This document shows positions 63,517 to 64,000 of a DNA stretch of 64,000 nt, one piece after another. The stretch comes from Flavobacteriales bacterium. GTDB lineage: Bacteria; Bacteroidota; Bacteroidia; Flavobacteriales_F; PHOS-HE28. Under the pieces are notes generated by a model. The model was not told the DNA's origin and did no database searches. It saw only the letters and a list, made by a program, of their open reading frames with translations. The stretch covers positions 379,830 to 443,829 of the forward strand of contig JAMLHB010000003.1 of assembly GCA_023957375.1 (NCBI GenBank), given 5' to 3'. Position 1 is the first letter of the stretch. The number at the start of each line of letters is the position of its first letter. The position numbers and the translations under genes are program-made.

Positions 63517-64000
63517 ATGCTCACCGCTTTCTTCCGACAGGACCGCCCCACCGCCTTCCTGCCCCTGCTGCCGCTGTTGGTGCTGCTGTGGCCCGGCGCA
63601 GGTACCGAAGCGGCCCTGCCATGGGCCCTGGGGCCCGCCCTGGCGGACCAAATGGTGCACGGCATGCCCTTCTTCGCCCCGCTGCGCTGGTTGATGGCCC
63701 ATCATCCATGGACGGCACCGGTGCTGTCCCTGGTGTTTGTGCTGGGCCTTGCCCATGGCCTGAACCGCATGGCCAACGACGCCGAACTGTACGGGCGGCG
63801 CAACCACCTGCCCGTGCTGCTTCTGCCCCTGCTGTTGGCCATGCAGCCCTTCGGCCTGCTGCCCGGCCCCGACCTGGCAGGCATGTGGGCAGTAGTGTGG
63901 GCGTTGGGCCGCACCTGGCGCGCCACGGGCAAGCCGGACATTGGCGCGGCCCTGTTCGATGCAGGCCTGCTTCTGGGGCTGGCCAGCTTGTTCTACTTGC
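63517..64000 (+). CDS. Multi-span membrane protein, DUF6427-like (right edge truncated)
   Basis: An open frame starts at the ATG at 63517 and continues without a stop to the window end, at least 161 codons. The start MLTAFFRQDRPTAFLPLLPL, then LVLLWPGAG, resembles the N-terminus of DUF6427 proteins in Flavobacteriales (MxxxFF+...P). At least four hydrophobic segments follow (PVLSLVFVLGLAHGL, PVLLLPLLLAMQPFGLL, MWAVVWALG, AGLLLGLASLFYL). It is divergent from the small membrane protein gene by 67 bases. Function unknown. The 3' part is outside the window. Confidence 0.75.
   Translation, partial: MLTAFFRQDRPTAFLPLLPLLVLLWPGAGTEAALPWALGPALADQMVHGMPFFAPLRWLMAHHPWTAPVLSLVFVLGLAHGLNRMANDAELYGRRNHLPVLLLPLLLAMQPFGLLPGPDLAGMWAVVWALGRTWRATGKPDIGAALFDAGLLLGLASLFYL

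Overview
The window reads as a GC-rich chromosome segment of a Bacteroidota bacterium, most likely in or near Flavobacteriales. The evidence is the many proteins with type IX secretion (T9SS) C-terminal sorting domains, the PorP/SprF partners, SprB repeats, promoter-like boxes of the Bacteroidota type (TTG-N19-20-TAnnTTTG), and the purD neighbourhood, which carries small membrane proteins I recall from Flavobacteriales. No replication, plasmid or phage module is visible.

Layout. 1-16.4 kb (minus strand): a surface-adhesin operon. It runs from a 332-aa T9SS type B protein to its PorP/SprF partner, then a ~3190-aa SprB-repeat giant, a second PorP/SprF protein, and a third large repeat protein that runs off the left edge. 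Several joints are 4-base ATGA overlaps. A tRNA-Arg(CCU) lies just upstream. 16.9-28.9 kb (plus strand): three large T9SS type A proteins (A, B, C). A and C share a 2.64-kb nearly identical 3' half including the terminator, while the front of C resembles B, so C looks like a mosaic. 29-35.5 kb: metG and lepA, separated by an intact IS4-type insertion sequence with a 10-base target duplication, then a DUF433/DUF5615 toxin-antitoxin pair. 35.5-36 kb: a 439-base non-autonomous element whose ends match the IS ends but whose interior is a 39-base palindromic tandem array. 36.2-41 kb: a DUF4142 protein with a cupredoxin lipoprotein, then an ECF sigma operon (sigma, membrane anti-sigma candidate, secreted protein, outer-membrane barrel). 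41-50.7 kb (minus): an outer-membrane barrel, a 2058-aa secreted multidomain protein and a fibronectin-III-like protein in one operon. 50.8-57.9 kb: a YebC regulator, two sensor kinases, an acyl-CoA carboxylase beta subunit, and a NarL-type response regulator paired with the second kinase. 58-61.1 kb (minus): two secreted T9SS proteins. 61.1-64 kb: an 8-base satellite, an orphan fragment of the response regulator, purD, a convergent small membrane protein, and a partial membrane protein at the right edge.

Much of the window encodes large, repetitive, exported proteins. Recombination among repeats (465-base double-domain duplications, the A/C copy, mobile palindromes) is the main source of novelty here. 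All family assignments rest on reading sequence and motifs without a database search.
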